35,780 bases of DNA from an uncultured Prevotella sp. (GCA_927910885.1 CAKMOD010000062.1:1-35780), one strand, 5' to 3'. Positions 1-10,373 are shown, counted from the first letter of the stretch. Numbers and translations: made by a program. Notes: a model not told the origin generated them from the sequence alone.

Positions 1-382
1 TTTAACGGAAGAAGCGAAGTTAATCATTAAATCAAAACACAACTTAGACAGACAGTCAACTGTCTATTCTATTATAAGCTTCCGACACAGCAAATCTTTT
101 CATTCTTAATACGTCGAAGATGTAAACACGGGATTGAAAAAATCATTACATAATTTCAAAGAAAAACATCTATAACTAACGGCAAAAATACACATAAGAA
201 GCAGGTTTGCAATAAACAGAAAATCAAGCAGTTACCAAGTAGTAAGTAAAAGGTGCTTAATTAGACTTCAAAAGGGCGTTAGTAAGAGCCTTAAAGAGCA
301 CCTTTTGCAAGCCAATTAGGCATCTTTTAGAAGCCAAAAGAGCATGTGTTGGTTTTGAGTCACACGAAAATAGTTTACAAAT
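1..382 (+). repeat. Dispersed intergenic element, copy A (four 22-bp units plus tail)
   Basis: Non-coding DNA at the window edge. Four tandem 22-bp units occupy 257-278, 279-300, 301-322 and 323-344. They are followed by a conserved tail at 345-382 ending in AAAATAGTTTACAAA. The region to the left (about 84-256) is an AT-rich body shared with copies near 5495-5667, 14415-14590 and 26113-26285. A near-perfect palindrome GACAGTCAACTGTC lies at 51-64, and sequence from about position 9 still resembles copy B, so the element may begin at or before the window edge. The tail points at the 3' end of the lipoprotein gene on the right, with a terminator between them. No ORF with coding character was seen. 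Confidence 0.85.
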
Positions 383-554
383 ATCAATGATATGAGAATA
401 TGTTATTTACAGTAGACGGATAGACATAGTATCTATTTTCATTTAATCTTATAATTTTTCCCTTTTGTAAGCTCATCTAATTGGAGAGAGTAATACCACA
501 CGAGTGTATAAGCCTTTACTCTATTATAATCTTTACATTTAATAGAAGAACTAT

Positions 555-586
555 AAAAAGGCAGAAATACACGTAGTATTCCTGCC
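555..586 (-). terminator. Intrinsic terminator of the lipoprotein gene
   Basis: The minus strand reads GGCAG-AATAC, a short loop, GTATT-CTGCC, then a T run (AAAAA at 555-559 on plus). It lies 28 bp past the stop codon of the frameshifted lipoprotein gene. Confidence 0.7.
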
Positions 587-613
587 AATGATAATATAAA
601 CAATTACCTTTTC

Positions 614-2453
614 TTATGGAAGATGAACTATATCGGTATAATAAGACATATCACGATAGCGTTCGCTTTTAGTAAATTCACCTCCATCATTATAGTCCTT
701 GAATGGTATAAACCTACCATCATAATCATTGAAGGTTCCAAGGAAGTTTAATCCGCTTGTTTCTATCGGCATGTAATACCATCCCTTCGGGTTGAATCCA
801 TTATAAGGAGCATTAAAAGGCGTCTCCTTTGAACGAATAAAATCCTTCTCCCCTAAGTAATAATTATAATAGAATCCGTTGCTACCATTCAATATATAAT
901 GTACTTGAATTCCAAAATTGTCTACTATATTGTTGTTAGGATCTCTTAAATCAATATTCCAACCATCTTTACAGATAAACTTAGAATAGTGGACTCCACC
1001 TGTGACTGCCGATGGAGATGCTATTCCAGAACCCGTATTAATTACTTGATAAGCTTTATTCTTAGATACAACTTCGGCATAACCAGTACCTGCTGCTAAG
1101 CAAATAGACTTTCCTGCAGGTATCGATGTTGTTGAGTTTCCTGGCATACCAACACTACTGCTTCCTCGGCTCAATGCTTTGAGGTCAGTCAGATTAGCGA
1201 CATATAATGCTCCATAAGGGGGTACATTCCATGGGTTTGGACTCACAAGATAATATCCTTTCAACGATACAGTCTCTCTTGAAGCATTTGTTATCTCAAT
1301 CCAACCGTTCTCTCCATTTTGTGCAGAAGAATGATAATACTCTGTTATCATCAATGCTCCACGTGTCTCTTTCAGACTTGCATTGATACTAAAGTTATAC
1401 GTATCACCATCTTTGAAGTCAACGATAGTTTTCGCTTCACGATAGAATCGATTACGCATAGACAAGAAGTCTATTTGTGGGGCTACTGCACCTGCCTTGC
1501 TATCAGCCTCACTGCGGAGGATAACTTTTGCTTTTGTCGTACTGGTTACACCTGGTGTAGCCTTTACCCAGAAATAAAAAGGTTTGGTATACTTGGTTGT
1601 TCCTGCTCCATCTGCCTCACCACCAATAGCGAAATTATTGACTCTAATCGTATCACATTCGTCTAAAACTTTTCCCTGTCGTTTATCTATATTAATTCTG
1701 TATGGACTTGGTTTCCATACAGGAGAAGCTTGTGAGAGGTCAAATGTACCATCCATGTGGAGCACGTCAGACTTCAAGGCAATAGAATAGACACTGCTCT
1801 TGTAATACATATCCGACTTTGCTCTAACGCCAATCCAGCTACCTAACATTAAAAACTGAACTTTTGCGTGCTTTGTAGCAGGGTCTACTTTCGTCAACTT
1901 CGAATAAAGTGGGATGTTATAATCGTATGAACTTGCATCTATAATCTTTGGTCCAAAAACCCTCATGACGCCATCAGTGCCAATACCTATTGTCCATGCA
2001 CCATTTTCTACACCGTCTTCCTTACCCGTAGCCGATGCTACTTGCAGTTTAGACAAATCAAAATATGTTGGTACAGAGAACGTAAAGTAACCCTTATTGG
2101 CTGAGATAATTTGCAAGCCCTTGTCAAGTTTATAACTTTTTTGGTACTTTCCATCAGTGATATAGACAAATAAAGGAATCGTACTTCCAACCTTCCAATT
2201 ATAAGTCAATGACCCTTGTTTGTCGTAGGTGATAGGTGTACGGGTCGCAGCAGACTGCTCGGCATCCCATACGGCTGTCATCTGTTTTGCGTTCACCATC
2301 TCTTCTACATTTTTTATCTAATGTAACATCAACGGTGAAAGTAGTTTCTTCTGTTGCTTTCTTTTGCTCATTCGAGGTGATATCTTCCTGTGAGCAGGCT
2401 GCTAACCCAAGTGAGATAGCTGCAAAAATAAACGCTTTAATAATGCTATTCAT
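614..2453 (-). pseudogene. Lipoprotein with lamin-tail-like domain, frameshifted at a poly-A tract
   Basis: A signal peptide with a lipobox (start MNSIIKAF, lipobox LAACS near residue 20) is encoded from 2453, but this frame is lost at an A6 tract (plus-strand T6 at 2310-2315). The remaining 560 or so residues are open in the next frame. Removing one A gives a continuous 612-aa protein reading ..VTLDK-NVEEMVNAKQ. The C-terminal half (motif LMITEYYHSS..GWIEITNAS) resembles lamin-tail or DUF4876-like beta domains of Bacteroidales surface lipoproteins; that assignment is tentative. Role unknown, presumably outer-membrane or surface exposed. It is co-directional with the 65-aa gene 9 bp upstream. 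The break may be a sequencing error, a real mutation or a phase switch. Confidence 0.75.
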
Positions 2454-2462
2454 AATTTCTGG

Positions 2463-2660
2463 TTATTCAAAAAAGTTTGGTGTGTATTTAGCTTGACCAC
2501 TGGGAGTTGTAGTAGTCTCAGTTTCGTATTCCTCTTCCTCATCATCCATATTGTGTCCTTCGGACTTTTGGGGGAGGTTGCCAGAGGCTGTTTCTAAGAT
2601 AGAAAGTTCCTCTATGATTGGCATTGCAACCATAGTAGGGGAAAGATATTCTTTCTTCAT
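2463..2660 (-). CDS. Small acidic hypothetical protein (65 aa)
   Basis: Starts MKKEYLSPTMVAMPIIEEL and has a Glu-rich middle (DDEEEEYE) followed by a Thr stretch. The MKK-Y-x-P start resembles short proteins often found before lipoprotein or fimbrillin-like genes in Bacteroidales; no function is assigned to them. It lies 9 bp upstream of the frameshifted lipoprotein and probably shares its transcript. No signal peptide or membrane segment. Upstream DNA carries direct repeats (2731-2801) that may be regulatory. The ORF is short, but its position and start make it credible. Confidence 0.6.
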   Translation of the reverse strand: MKKEYLSPTMVAMPIIEELSILETASGNLPQKSEGHNMDDEEEEYETETTTTPSGQAKYTPNFFE

Positions 2661-2730
2661 TTTAGCGTTAATTGGTTTGGTTAAGTTAAATATAGGTTTA
2701 CTCTATCTCACAATGTGGCAAGATAGATAT

Positions 2731-2801
2731 GGTTTGTACCATTAGGCTATATGGTTTGTACAGTCAGGTAGAATTGGGTTTGTAGTCTACTTGGCTTTGT
2801 A
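2731..2801. promoter_or_regulatory. Direct repeats GGTTTGTA upstream of the small-protein/lipoprotein unit
   Basis: GGTTTGTA occurs at 2731-2738, 2753-2760 and 2777-2784, with a weaker copy GCTTTGTA at 2794-2801. Spacings of 22 and 24 bp put the repeats on about the same DNA face. They lie 70-140 bp upstream of the 65-aa gene start, in its probable promoter region. An operator array is inferred; the regulator is unknown. Confidence 0.35.
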
Positions 2802-2814
2802 GATAGAGAATTGT

Positions 2815-2850
2815 AATCCCCCAGCAAGCTATAGACAGCCTCTGGGGATT
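2815..2850 (-). terminator. Hairpin downstream of pnp
   Basis: AATCCCC (2815-2821) pairs with GGGGATT (2844-2850), about 20 bp after the pnp stop codon. No strong T run follows on the minus strand, so termination or 3'-end protection are both possible. Confidence 0.5.
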
Positions 2851-2869
2851 ATAGTATTATAACAAACGA

Positions 2870-5125
2870 TTAATCGTTGTTCTCAAATTCATTGTTCTCA
2901 CGACGTGGACGACGCTCATCAAAACGACGCTCACCATCACGACGTGGACGACGGTCACCACGTGGGCGACGCTGTGGCTCAACATATCCCTCTGGTTTCT
3001 CAAGCAAAACGCGACGTGAGAGCTTGTACTTACCAGTCTTAGGGTCAATCTCGAGGAGCTTCACCTGAAGCTTGTCGCCTTCCTTGATGCCTGCCTCTTC
3101 AACAGTCTCAAGACGCTTCCAATCAATTTCTGAGATGTGGAGCAAGCCGTCCTTACCTGGTAGAATCTCTACAAAACAGCCGTATGGCATGATAGAACGT
3201 ACTGTACCCTCGTAAACCTCACCAATCTCTGGAACAGCAACGATAGCCTTAATCTTACCAAGAGCAGCATCGATAGAATCCTTGTTAGGAGCAGAAACCT
3301 GTACCTTACCAACTCCATCAGCTTCCTCGATAGTGATAGTAGCACCAGTATCTTCCTGCATCTGCTGGATAATCTTACCACCAGGACCGATAACAGCACC
3401 GATAAACTCCTTAGGAATCTCCAACTGAACGATACGTGGAACCTGTGGTTTCATCTCTTCACGTGGCTCTGCAATAGTCTCAGTCATGATGTTGAGGATA
3501 TGCTCACGAGCAGCCTTTGCCTGCATAAGTGCCTTCTCAAGAATCTCGAATGACAAACCGTCACACTTGATATCCATCTGAGTTGCAGTCAAACCATCCT
3601 TTGTACCAGTTGTCTTGAAGTCCATATCGCCCAAGTGGTCCTCGTCACCGAGGATATCACTCAGTACAGCATACTTATCTTCTCCTGGGTTCTTGATAAG
3701 ACCCATAGCGATACCTGATACTGGTTTCTTCATTGGAACACCTGCATCCATCAATGCGAGTGTACCTGCACATACAGTTGCCATAGAAGAAGAACCATTA
3801 GACTCGAGCACCTGACTTACCAAACGAACAGTGTAAGGGAAGTCTGCTGGAATCTGACCCTTCAAACCACGCCATGCAAGGTGACCATGACCAATCTCGC
3901 GACGACCTACGCCACGCTGAGCCTTAGCCTCACCTGTACAGAATGGAGGGAAGTTATAGTGAAGGAGGAAGCGCTGATAGCTCTTCTCCAATACGTTGTC
4001 AACCATCTTCTCATCCATCTTTGTACCGAGAGTACAAGTAGAGAGAGACATTGTTTCACCACGCTGGAAGAGTGAGCTTCCGTGTGGCATTGGCAGTGTA
4101 TCAATCTCGCACCAGATGTTACGAATCTCATCTGTAGCACGACCGTCCATACGCTTGCCTGTATCAAGAACGCTACGGCGCATAGAGTCACGCTGAACAT
4201 CTGCAAAGTAACGATCAATAAGTGAGTGTTTTTCTTCGAGGTCGTCTTCTGAAAGATCTGTATGAGCAGCATCATAAGTCTCGATGAAATCAGCCTTAAT
4301 CTTGCTATATGTCTCCTCACGGTGCTTCTTGTCGTCGTCACCGCTCTGAGCCTGAGCGTAACAAGCATCGTATGTAGCCTTATGAAGCTCCTCACGCAAT
4401 GCTTCGTCATTGATTTCATCTTCATAGGTACGCTTAACGTCAGTACCACAAGCCTTTGAAAGTTCTTCCTGCATTTCACACATTGGCTTAATAGCCTCGT
4501 GTGCAACCTTCAAAGCAGCGATGAGATCCTGCTCAGAAACCTCGTCCATCTCACCCTCTACCATCATGATATTGTCCTTGGTAGCACCAACCATGAGGTC
4601 CATATCAGCTTCCTTCATCTGTGGGAATGTTGGATTGATAACGTACTCGCCGTTAACACGTGCAACACGAACCTCTGAAGTAGTGTGCTCGATTGGAATA
4701 TCTGAAGCTGCAAGAGCTGCAGAAGCTGCCAAACCAGCAAGTGCATCAGGCTGATCAACGCCGTCAGCTGACAGCAACATTACCTGTACATAAACTTCAC
4801 AGTGATAATCTGATGGGAAAAGTGGACGAAGAACACGGTCCACAAGGCGTGATGTTAGGATTTCGTCGTCATTGGCTTTGCCTTCGCGCTTGGTGAAACC
4901 ACCTGGGAAACGACCTGCGGCAGCATACTGCTCGCGATAATCAACTTGCAAAGGCATAAAGTCTGTGCCCGGAACTGCCTCTTTAGCTGCACAAACAGTG
5001 GCGAGAAGTACGGTGTTACCCATGCGGAGAACTGCTGCACCATCGGCCTGCTTTGCAACCTTTCCGGTTTCAATTGAGATGGTTCTTCCATCTGGCAATT
5101 GAACTGTTTTCGTAATTACGTTCAT
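2870..5125 (-). CDS. pnp: Polyribonucleotide nucleotidyltransferase (PNPase)
   Basis: The 751-aa protein has the full PNPase layout: two RNase PH-type domains separated by a helical domain, a KH domain (VIGPGGKIIQQM near residue 580) and an S1 domain (GEVYEGTVRSIMPYGCFVE near 635). PNPase is a phosphorolytic 3'-5' exoribonuclease in mRNA decay, usually trimeric and cytoplasmic. After S1 there is a low-complexity tail of about 40 residues rich in Arg, Asp and Pro (RRPRGDRRPRRD-like repeats), ending in an acidic/Asn stretch. The tail is probably disordered and may add RNA contacts. The ATG at 5125 fits the conserved N-terminus (VQLPDGRTISIETGKVAKQA). No rpsO neighbour. A good promoter lies about 120 bp upstream. 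Confidence 0.98.
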   Translation of the reverse strand: MNVITKTVQLPDGRTISIETGKVAKQADGAAVLRMGNTVLLATVCAAKEAVPGTDFMPLQVDYREQYAAAGRFPGGFTKREGKANDDEILTSRLVDRVLRPLFPSDYHCEVYVQVMLLSADGVDQPDALAGLAASAALAASDIPIEHTTSEVRVARVNGEYVINPTFPQMKEADMDLMVGATKDNIMMVEGEMDEVSEQDLIAALKVAHEAIKPMCEMQEELSKACGTDVKRTYEDEINDEALREELHKATYDACYAQAQSGDDDKKHREETYSKIKADFIETYDAAHTDLSEDDLEEKHSLIDRYFADVQRDSMRRSVLDTGKRMDGRATDEIRNIWCEIDTLPMPHGSSLFQRGETMSLSTCTLGTKMDEKMVDNVLEKSYQRFLLHYNFPPFCTGEAKAQRGVGRREIGHGHLAWRGLKGQIPADFPYTVRLVSQVLESNGSSSMATVCAGTLALMDAGVPMKKPVSGIAMGLIKNPGEDKYAVLSDILGDEDHLGDMDFKTTGTKDGLTATQMDIKCDGLSFEILEKALMQAKAAREHILNIMTETIAEPREEMKPQVPRIVQLEIPKEFIGAVIGPGGKIIQQMQEDTGATITIEEADGVGKVQVSAPNKDSIDAALGKIKAIVAVPEIGEVYEGTVRSIMPYGCFVEILPGKDGLLHISEIDWKRLETVEEAGIKEGDKLQVKLLEIDPKTGKYKLSRRVLLEKPEGYVEPQRRPRGDRRPRRDGERRFDERRPRRENNEFENND

Positions 5126-5248
5126 CTAAAATTTTAAAATACTTATTGTTTTGACCAACATCTTAGGGAACCAAAAGTGGTAACTCTGGGTAAGACTCGA
5201 TTGTCTTGACGTTTACCTTCTCACGCGTCCCAAAAAAATTAATCCGTG

Positions 5249-5280
5249 CAAATTTACCTATTATATATGTAACTTACAAA
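5249..5280 (-). promoter_or_regulatory. pnp promoter
   Basis: On minus, TTTG (5280-5277), a 20-bp spacer, then TAAATTTG (5256-5249) match the Bacteroidetes primary sigma consensus. Transcription should start near 5243, giving a leader of about 118 nt. The leader contains a small AAGAC/GTCTT hairpin around 5201-5217. No riboswitch was recognised. Confidence 0.7.
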
Positions 5281-5423
5281 TAAAAATGAATGTTTTTTAA
5301 GTCAGCTAATTATCAGATGTTAAAACGCTTAACTTGCTTTTCTTTTCCTTTTAATATACTCTTACTATTTTTTGTGGTTCCTTTTCCGTAAAATGTAGGA
5401 TGCGCTTCGTATAGTCTTAACGA

Positions 5424-5793
5424 AAGAACTGAAGTTACTCATTAAACAAATAACACAGCTAAGACGCTCAGCTATTTATTCTATGATTATCCTCTATCAT
5501 AGAAAATTTCCTTTATTTTAATACTGCAAAAATACAGATAAGGCACAGAAAAATCATTACAAAATATCAAACAAAACAGCTATAAATAACGATAAAAATA
5601 CGAATAATGAGCAAACCTATAACCAACAGAAAGTCAGCTGGTTACAAAGTAATGGAAGAAAAGGTGCTTAATTAGACTTCAAAAGGGCGTTAGTAAGGGG
5701 CTTAAAGGGCGTCTTTTACAAGTTAATTAGGCGTCTTTTAGAAGCCAAAAGAGCATGTATTGGTTTTGAGCTACACGAAAATAGTTTACAAAC
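5424..5793 (+). repeat. Dispersed intergenic element, copy B
   Basis: The 22-bp units are at 5668-5689, 5690-5711, 5712-5733 and 5734-5755, followed by the tail at 5756-5793 ending GTTTACAAAC. The body on the left matches copy A (shared AAAAATCATTACA, CTATAA and ATAAAAATACG stretches). Left edge approximate. The element fills most of the pnp-GH16 gap, and its tail faces the GH16 terminator ten bases away. No coding sequence in it. Confidence 0.85.
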
Positions 5794-5802
5794 ATTGGTT
5801 AT

Positions 5803-5845
5803 AAAAAATCCGATTATGGGCAGATACTCTTGCACCATAATCGGA
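5803..5845 (-). terminator. Strong intrinsic terminator of the GH16 gene
   Basis: An 11-bp perfect stem, TCCGATTATGG (5809-5819) with CCATAATCGGA (5835-5845). On the minus strand it is followed by a T6 run (AAAAAA at 5803-5808 on plus). Confidence 0.9.
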
Positions 5846-5939
5846 GTTTATATTGATTGGTATTGTTTAGTTTTTCTTTGGTGCTGCAAGACAATCTATA
5901 ATATTAAATAGACTGAGCATTATCTTGCTACCCACTTCT

Positions 5940-7959
5940 TTATTTTACCAAAACCTTCTTGCCATTGATAATGTAAATACCAGGAGCTAATTTTCCTTTA
6001 TCATTAGCATCTCTGACCTTCACACCATTAATATTATATACTGCACCATCATTCTGGTCTGTAACTTCCATCTTATCAATAGCGGTACTTACTTTGGTTA
6101 TCGCCTTTCCTACAATGTTAACACTACGTAAGAAGTACCCCAGTCCGGTTACTACCAAACCATTCTGTTTTAACTCTTCGATAACCTTAGGCTCAAGGTC
6201 AAGGGTATAGGCCTTTTCGTCTTTCTCATTATCCAAGTTGATAATATTACCATACTGTACGCTAAATGAGAACTTAGGTCTTTTTGAATCAGTAGGATTC
6301 TTTTTATTCTGGCGCAAGAAAATCTTTGCACCAGGATTAGCATCTCTCACCACAAATTCAAGTTTCTGACCTTCTACTAAGTGCGCAAACAACTCTGCAG
6401 GGATAATTGTTTCACCCCACTGGAGTTCCTTGAATCCTGTCCAAATAGCATTCTTCTTTGATGAATGACAAACAGTATATAAACGGACGTTCTCACCTTT
6501 CAACACGCAGCCCTCATTCCTTAGCTTCTTACTAAGTTCTTCTGTCACAACAAAGGTTACCTGAGCATCCTTATTTGTGAACTCTGGCTTTAGAGTAGTG
6601 ATAGAATGTCCACTTTTATTAAAGATATCAAGGCTTGCTTGCTTTGTAGGATCACAAACCTCAAGGTCCATAACCAACTGATCTCCTACATTAATATTAG
6701 CAAACTTCTCTTTAGCAAGATCAAGACTTATCTTCTGATTTTTTCTGTATTCTGGACGGCTACCTATCCATAGTAGTGTATTTGCACGTTTAAACACACG
6801 CAACCAGTCTACTTCTGTAACAAACTGATTAGGAACCTTATTAATATCACCTCCATACTTAGGGTTTAATTCAGGATAGAGGGTTCCACCAAATCCTTTA
6901 TATGGATACATACTTGGTAGTATTTCTGTATTAGCTTTCCACGCCTTACCACCTACTTGCCCTGTGATGGCTACATCCCAAACACGATCTTCTCCATACT
7001 TTGTATAGTTTTCTTGTAAAAGTGCATTATAACGATATGGATACTTCGCGCTGTTTAATTTGTATCGATCATCCTTTGTACGGAAAACGGATCTAACTCT
7101 TCCATCTAAGAGGAAAGTTACGGCTAAGTGCATTGGGTCACCTGGTTCTGGATCGATCTGTGCACCATAAACATGGAAGTCTTTTCCTGGATCAAAGTCA
7201 ATCTCCCTTACACGATCTCCATAGTCATTAATATTATAAGAGCTATTAAACTTACCGTTTTTCATGCCAGCACCATAATCTATGCCATGAGTTGTCTGAT
7301 GCAGATAAAAGCCTTTCTCCTTCATTGCATCTTTTCGGTCCTCATTTACAAAGAACTCTTGCAAATCGATCTCAAAGGTACTTGCACCACTACAATGACG
7401 AAGCCAGAGTGCCATCCAAGTTCCGAACTCGTATGGAATCTTTGCTTTTACTTCTATACGGGAGTAAAGAGGATAATAAACTCCGTGTTCTAATCCTTTG
7501 CCAGTTACCATGCCAGCTCCATTAGCATTACGACTGGAGAGGGCCCCAGACCACCAACCATACTTTCCAAAGTCGTGCTTTGGCTTAAAAGGTGGCTGTA
7601 CCTTTACTTTATAATCGGTTCCAGCTGGGTCTTTTTTTAGGATCAGGACGACGTCCTGTCAAAAGAGGTTCACGTGAAGCGGTTATATATGCCACTCCAT
7701 TTCTTACCTTAACCATATCGGCACGATAATACTGAACACCTCCTTGCCCTTCTGTATTACCATAATCATCAAACTTATAATTATACTTTGGATTACCATA
7801 GATCCCCCATCGGGATTCGTCAATCTTGTTTCCATTAAACTCATCACCTCCATAGTAATTCCAACCAGCCATTGGCGGTACGGCATTCTGTGTTACTTGT
7901 GCAGATAGGTTAGAGAGTCCTAAGCATAATCCACAAAGTAATAATCCTGTTTTTTTCAT
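5940..7959 (-). pseudogene. Secreted GH16 beta-glucanase, frameshifted at a poly-A tract
   Basis: A signal peptide (MKKTGLLLCGLCLGLSNLSAQ) and the first 110 residues are in one frame from 7959. The rest, including the GH16 active site EIDLQE, is in the next frame. The shift is at an A7 tract (plus-strand T7 at 7632-7638); with six A the reading runs DPKK-DPAGTDYKV and gives one protein of 672 aa. GH16 enzymes cleave beta-1,3 or mixed beta-glucans or related polysaccharides; substrate cannot be read here. The last 40 residues (VYNINGVKV...GIYIINGKKVLVK) resemble Prevotella type IX-like sorting or anchoring tails. Stands alone, with its own terminator and no SusC/D beside it. As written, only a 116-aa N-terminal fragment would be made. 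Confidence 0.85.
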
Positions 7960-8662
7960 GTTGTTTTGATTAATGAGCAGTTTAAAACTACTCGTCGTTA
8001 TTTAATAAAATATAGGTGGTTCAATATTAAACAGGAAAGCTGATATCATCTTGCAAAGCTAACCTGTCGTGATTTTTCAATCTAATATGAACAAACCTTC
8101 GGCTGCAAAATTACACTATTTCCCGCATATTTACTCACTTCGTGGCTCGGGTAGAGTGCAAAATAACTGTAAGGTATTGTAAACGTATTCATTTTATGTT
8201 GAAGAATATAAAATGAACACGCCTATTGTTTATTTTTGTTTCATTCAAAGGGGTTGTATTACATTGTTACCTTTTTATAAGATATGATTGTAGATAACAA
8301 ATGACACAAAGAAAATTGGATAGTTTAAATTTTATCTTATAAATAAGAAAAGGGTATATAAGAAAATACAATATGTCCCCATTTTCATGCGAAGAAAAAA
8401 AGTTCGTTTTCAATAAACGATTTCTATAAATCTACTTTCCTGTCACTCCTATCACTCCTTTTACACAAGTAAAAAGCTGATTATAAGTTGATTACACCAA
8501 ATGTTAAAAGTGACAGCAAATTAAATTGAAAGTAAACTTGTAGAAAAAAGTATTCTCGTGCTAATTTTGAGTGCCGATTATGAAGCCAAAAATAGGAAGA
8601 AACTTATTTATATTTTGTTCTTGTTTTCTGAACTGTTGTAAAACTGTTCTTTGAGAAAACAA
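7960..8662. other. Long intergenic region between the GH16 gene and the LOG gene
   Basis: About 700 bp of AT-rich DNA without a credible gene. A TAATTTTG box on minus at 8113-8106 could be the -7 element of the GH16 promoter (leader near 140 nt); no matching -33 element is clear. A weak inverted repeat GTTTTCT/AGAAAAC (8623-8660) sits just past the LOG stop codon. Nothing else recognised. Confidence 0.5.
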
Positions 8663-9181
8663 TCACTTCCTTAAATCATCTATCGTCTTTACCTCTATAT
8701 AGTCGTTGAGAGAGCCACGTAACATTTCTTTCCTTAAAAGGTCATTCAGCAGGGCTATAAGACTATCCCAGAAGCCTTCTACGTTAACCAAAGTTACCTT
8801 CTTATGATGATAACCAATAGAAGCTGAGGCTGCAACGGTGAAAATTTCATCAATGGTTCCTATACCGCCAGGCAATGCAAAGAACTCATCAGAGCGTTCC
8901 ATGATAATTGCTTTGCGATCAGTGAGGTCTTCACAAGGAATCTCTACATCTACATAGTCACTAACTCTGCGCCCTTCTTCTAAGATGCGAGGGATAACTC
9001 CGATAGTACGTCCACCAGCTTCGTGTACAGCCTTACCAATACACTCCATCAATCCACTATTAGCTCCACCATAAACAAGCGTATGTCCATTCTCTCCAAT
9101 CCATCGTCCCAACTCTTCCGCAGCACGGAAGTAGTCGAGAGCAATGTTATTGTTTGCAGAGCAAAATACGGCTATATTCAT
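8663..9181 (-). CDS. LOG-family protein (TIGR00730-type nucleoside monophosphate phosphoribohydrolase)
   Basis: The 172-aa protein has the family signatures GGANSGLM (residues 38-45), the DRK motif around 88-90 and PGGIGTIDE (104-112), which form the nucleotide-binding and catalytic site. Relatives remove the base from nucleoside 5'-monophosphates (cytokinin-activating LOG enzymes in plants, YgdH/PpnN-like or unknown substrates in bacteria). Cytoplasmic, usual length. The start codon lies one base after the stop of the flavodiiron gene, so the two are almost certainly translationally coupled. The physiological substrate is not evident. Confidence 0.9.
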   Translation of the reverse strand: MNIAVFCSANNNIALDYFRAAEELGRWIGENGHTLVYGGANSGLMECIGKAVHEAGGRTIGVIPRILEEGRRVSDYVDVEIPCEDLTDRKAIIMERSDEFFALPGGIGTIDEIFTVAASASIGYHHKKVTLVNVEGFWDSLIALLNDLLRKEMLRGSLNDYIEVKTIDDLRK

Positions 9182-9182
9182 T

Positions 9183-10373
9183 TTATTCTTCTAAGAGTTT
9201 AGCTGCCATTTCGCGTCCTAAGCGATTACACTCTTCCTTAATCTCTGGAGTAAGTGCTTGCTTCATCTCTACAGGTTCCCCTACTTTTTCGAAGTGGAGA
9301 TGATTCTCATTCCATTCGCCAATGGCAGCAACAGCCTTTGAAGCCCAAGAGTAAGAACCAAACCAACCAATAAGATGGTTCTTGATATCGCGATTAGCAA
9401 CCTCCTGCAAGAGTACATCCATCTCGTGATAGAGTCCTGCGTTATAAGTAGGAGCACCAACGATTAAGCCACGGAAGCGGAAGACGTCCTGAAGGATATA
9501 GCTATGATGAGTCTTAGAAACGTTATACAGACGGATATTCTTCACACCAGCAAGAGATGCTGAACGTGCAATCTGCTCTGCCATACGCTCTGTATTGCCA
9601 TACATTGTACCATAGCAAATCACCAAACCAGGCTCTGTTTCATACTTAGACATACGGTCATACAGTCCGATAACTTTGTCAACATACTTATGCCATACTG
9701 GTCCATGAGTAGAGCAGATGTAGTCAATATGAATACCAGCAAGCTTCTTCAATGCGTTCTGAACAGGTGTTCCGTACTTTCCAACAATGTTAGAATAGTA
9801 ACGAACCATCTCCAACCAACACCAATCTGTATCAATCTCTTGATCGATGAGACCGCCATTTAATGCACCAAAACAACCGAATGCATCGCCTGTAAAGAGG
9901 TGGCTAACCTCACCTTTACAGAGTGTCATCATCGTTTCTGGCCAGTGAACCATTGGAGTCATAAAGAACTGTAAGGTATGATTACCTAAGCTCAACTCCT
10001 CACCATTCTTAACCTCTAACGTATTATCCTTGACACCGTAGAATCCTGACATCATATCAAAGGTCTTCTTATTACCGATAACCTGAATATTAGGATAATA
10101 TTTACGCAGCAAACCAATTGAGCCAGAGTGATCAGGCTCCATGTGGTTGATAACTAAGTAGTCAATCTGTCGGTCGCCCAACACCTCACGAAGTTTCTCA
10201 ATAAACTGAGTAAAGAAGTCTACTTCAACTGTATCAATAAGGCAAACCTTCTCATCATCAATGAGGTAAGAGTTATAAGTCACACCATAAGGCAATGGCC
10301 ATAATCCTTCAAAGAGGTTCTTATTACGGTCGTTAACTCCTACGTAATAAACTTTATTGGCAATTTCTATCAT
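9183..10373 (-). CDS. Flavodiiron protein (A-type flavoprotein, O2/NO reductase)
   Basis: 396 aa. The N-terminal metallo-beta-lactamase-like domain carries the di-iron ligands H77-x-E79-x-D81-H82, H143, D163 and H223. A flavodoxin domain begins near residue 250 with the FMN loop TMYGNT (256-261). These enzymes reduce O2 to water and/or NO to N2O in the cytoplasm of anaerobes, fed by rubredoxin or similar carriers. No rubredoxin domain or gene is attached. All ligands are present, so it should be active. It sits between the broken sugar kinase and the LOG gene on one strand; a 9-bp repeat array lies just upstream. Confidence 0.96.
   Translation of the reverse strand: MIEIANKVYYVGVNDRNKNLFEGLWPLPYGVTYNSYLIDDEKVCLIDTVEVDFFTQFIEKLREVLGDRQIDYLVINHMEPDHSGSIGLLRKYYPNIQVIGNKKTFDMMSGFYGVKDNTLEVKNGEELSLGNHTLQFFMTPMVHWPETMMTLCKGEVSHLFTGDAFGCFGALNGGLIDQEIDTDWCWLEMVRYYSNIVGKYGTPVQNALKKLAGIHIDYICSTHGPVWHKYVDKVIGLYDRMSKYETEPGLVICYGTMYGNTERMAEQIARSASLAGVKNIRLYNVSKTHHSYILQDVFRFRGLIVGAPTYNAGLYHEMDVLLQEVANRDIKNHLIGWFGSYSWASKAVAAIGEWNENHLHFEKVGEPVEMKQALTPEIKEECNRLGREMAAKLLEE

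Noticed and set aside
3907..4506. 199-aa ORF inside pnp
   Set aside because: Shadow frame of the highly conserved pnp gene; composition is Arg/Ser/Leu-rich without domains.
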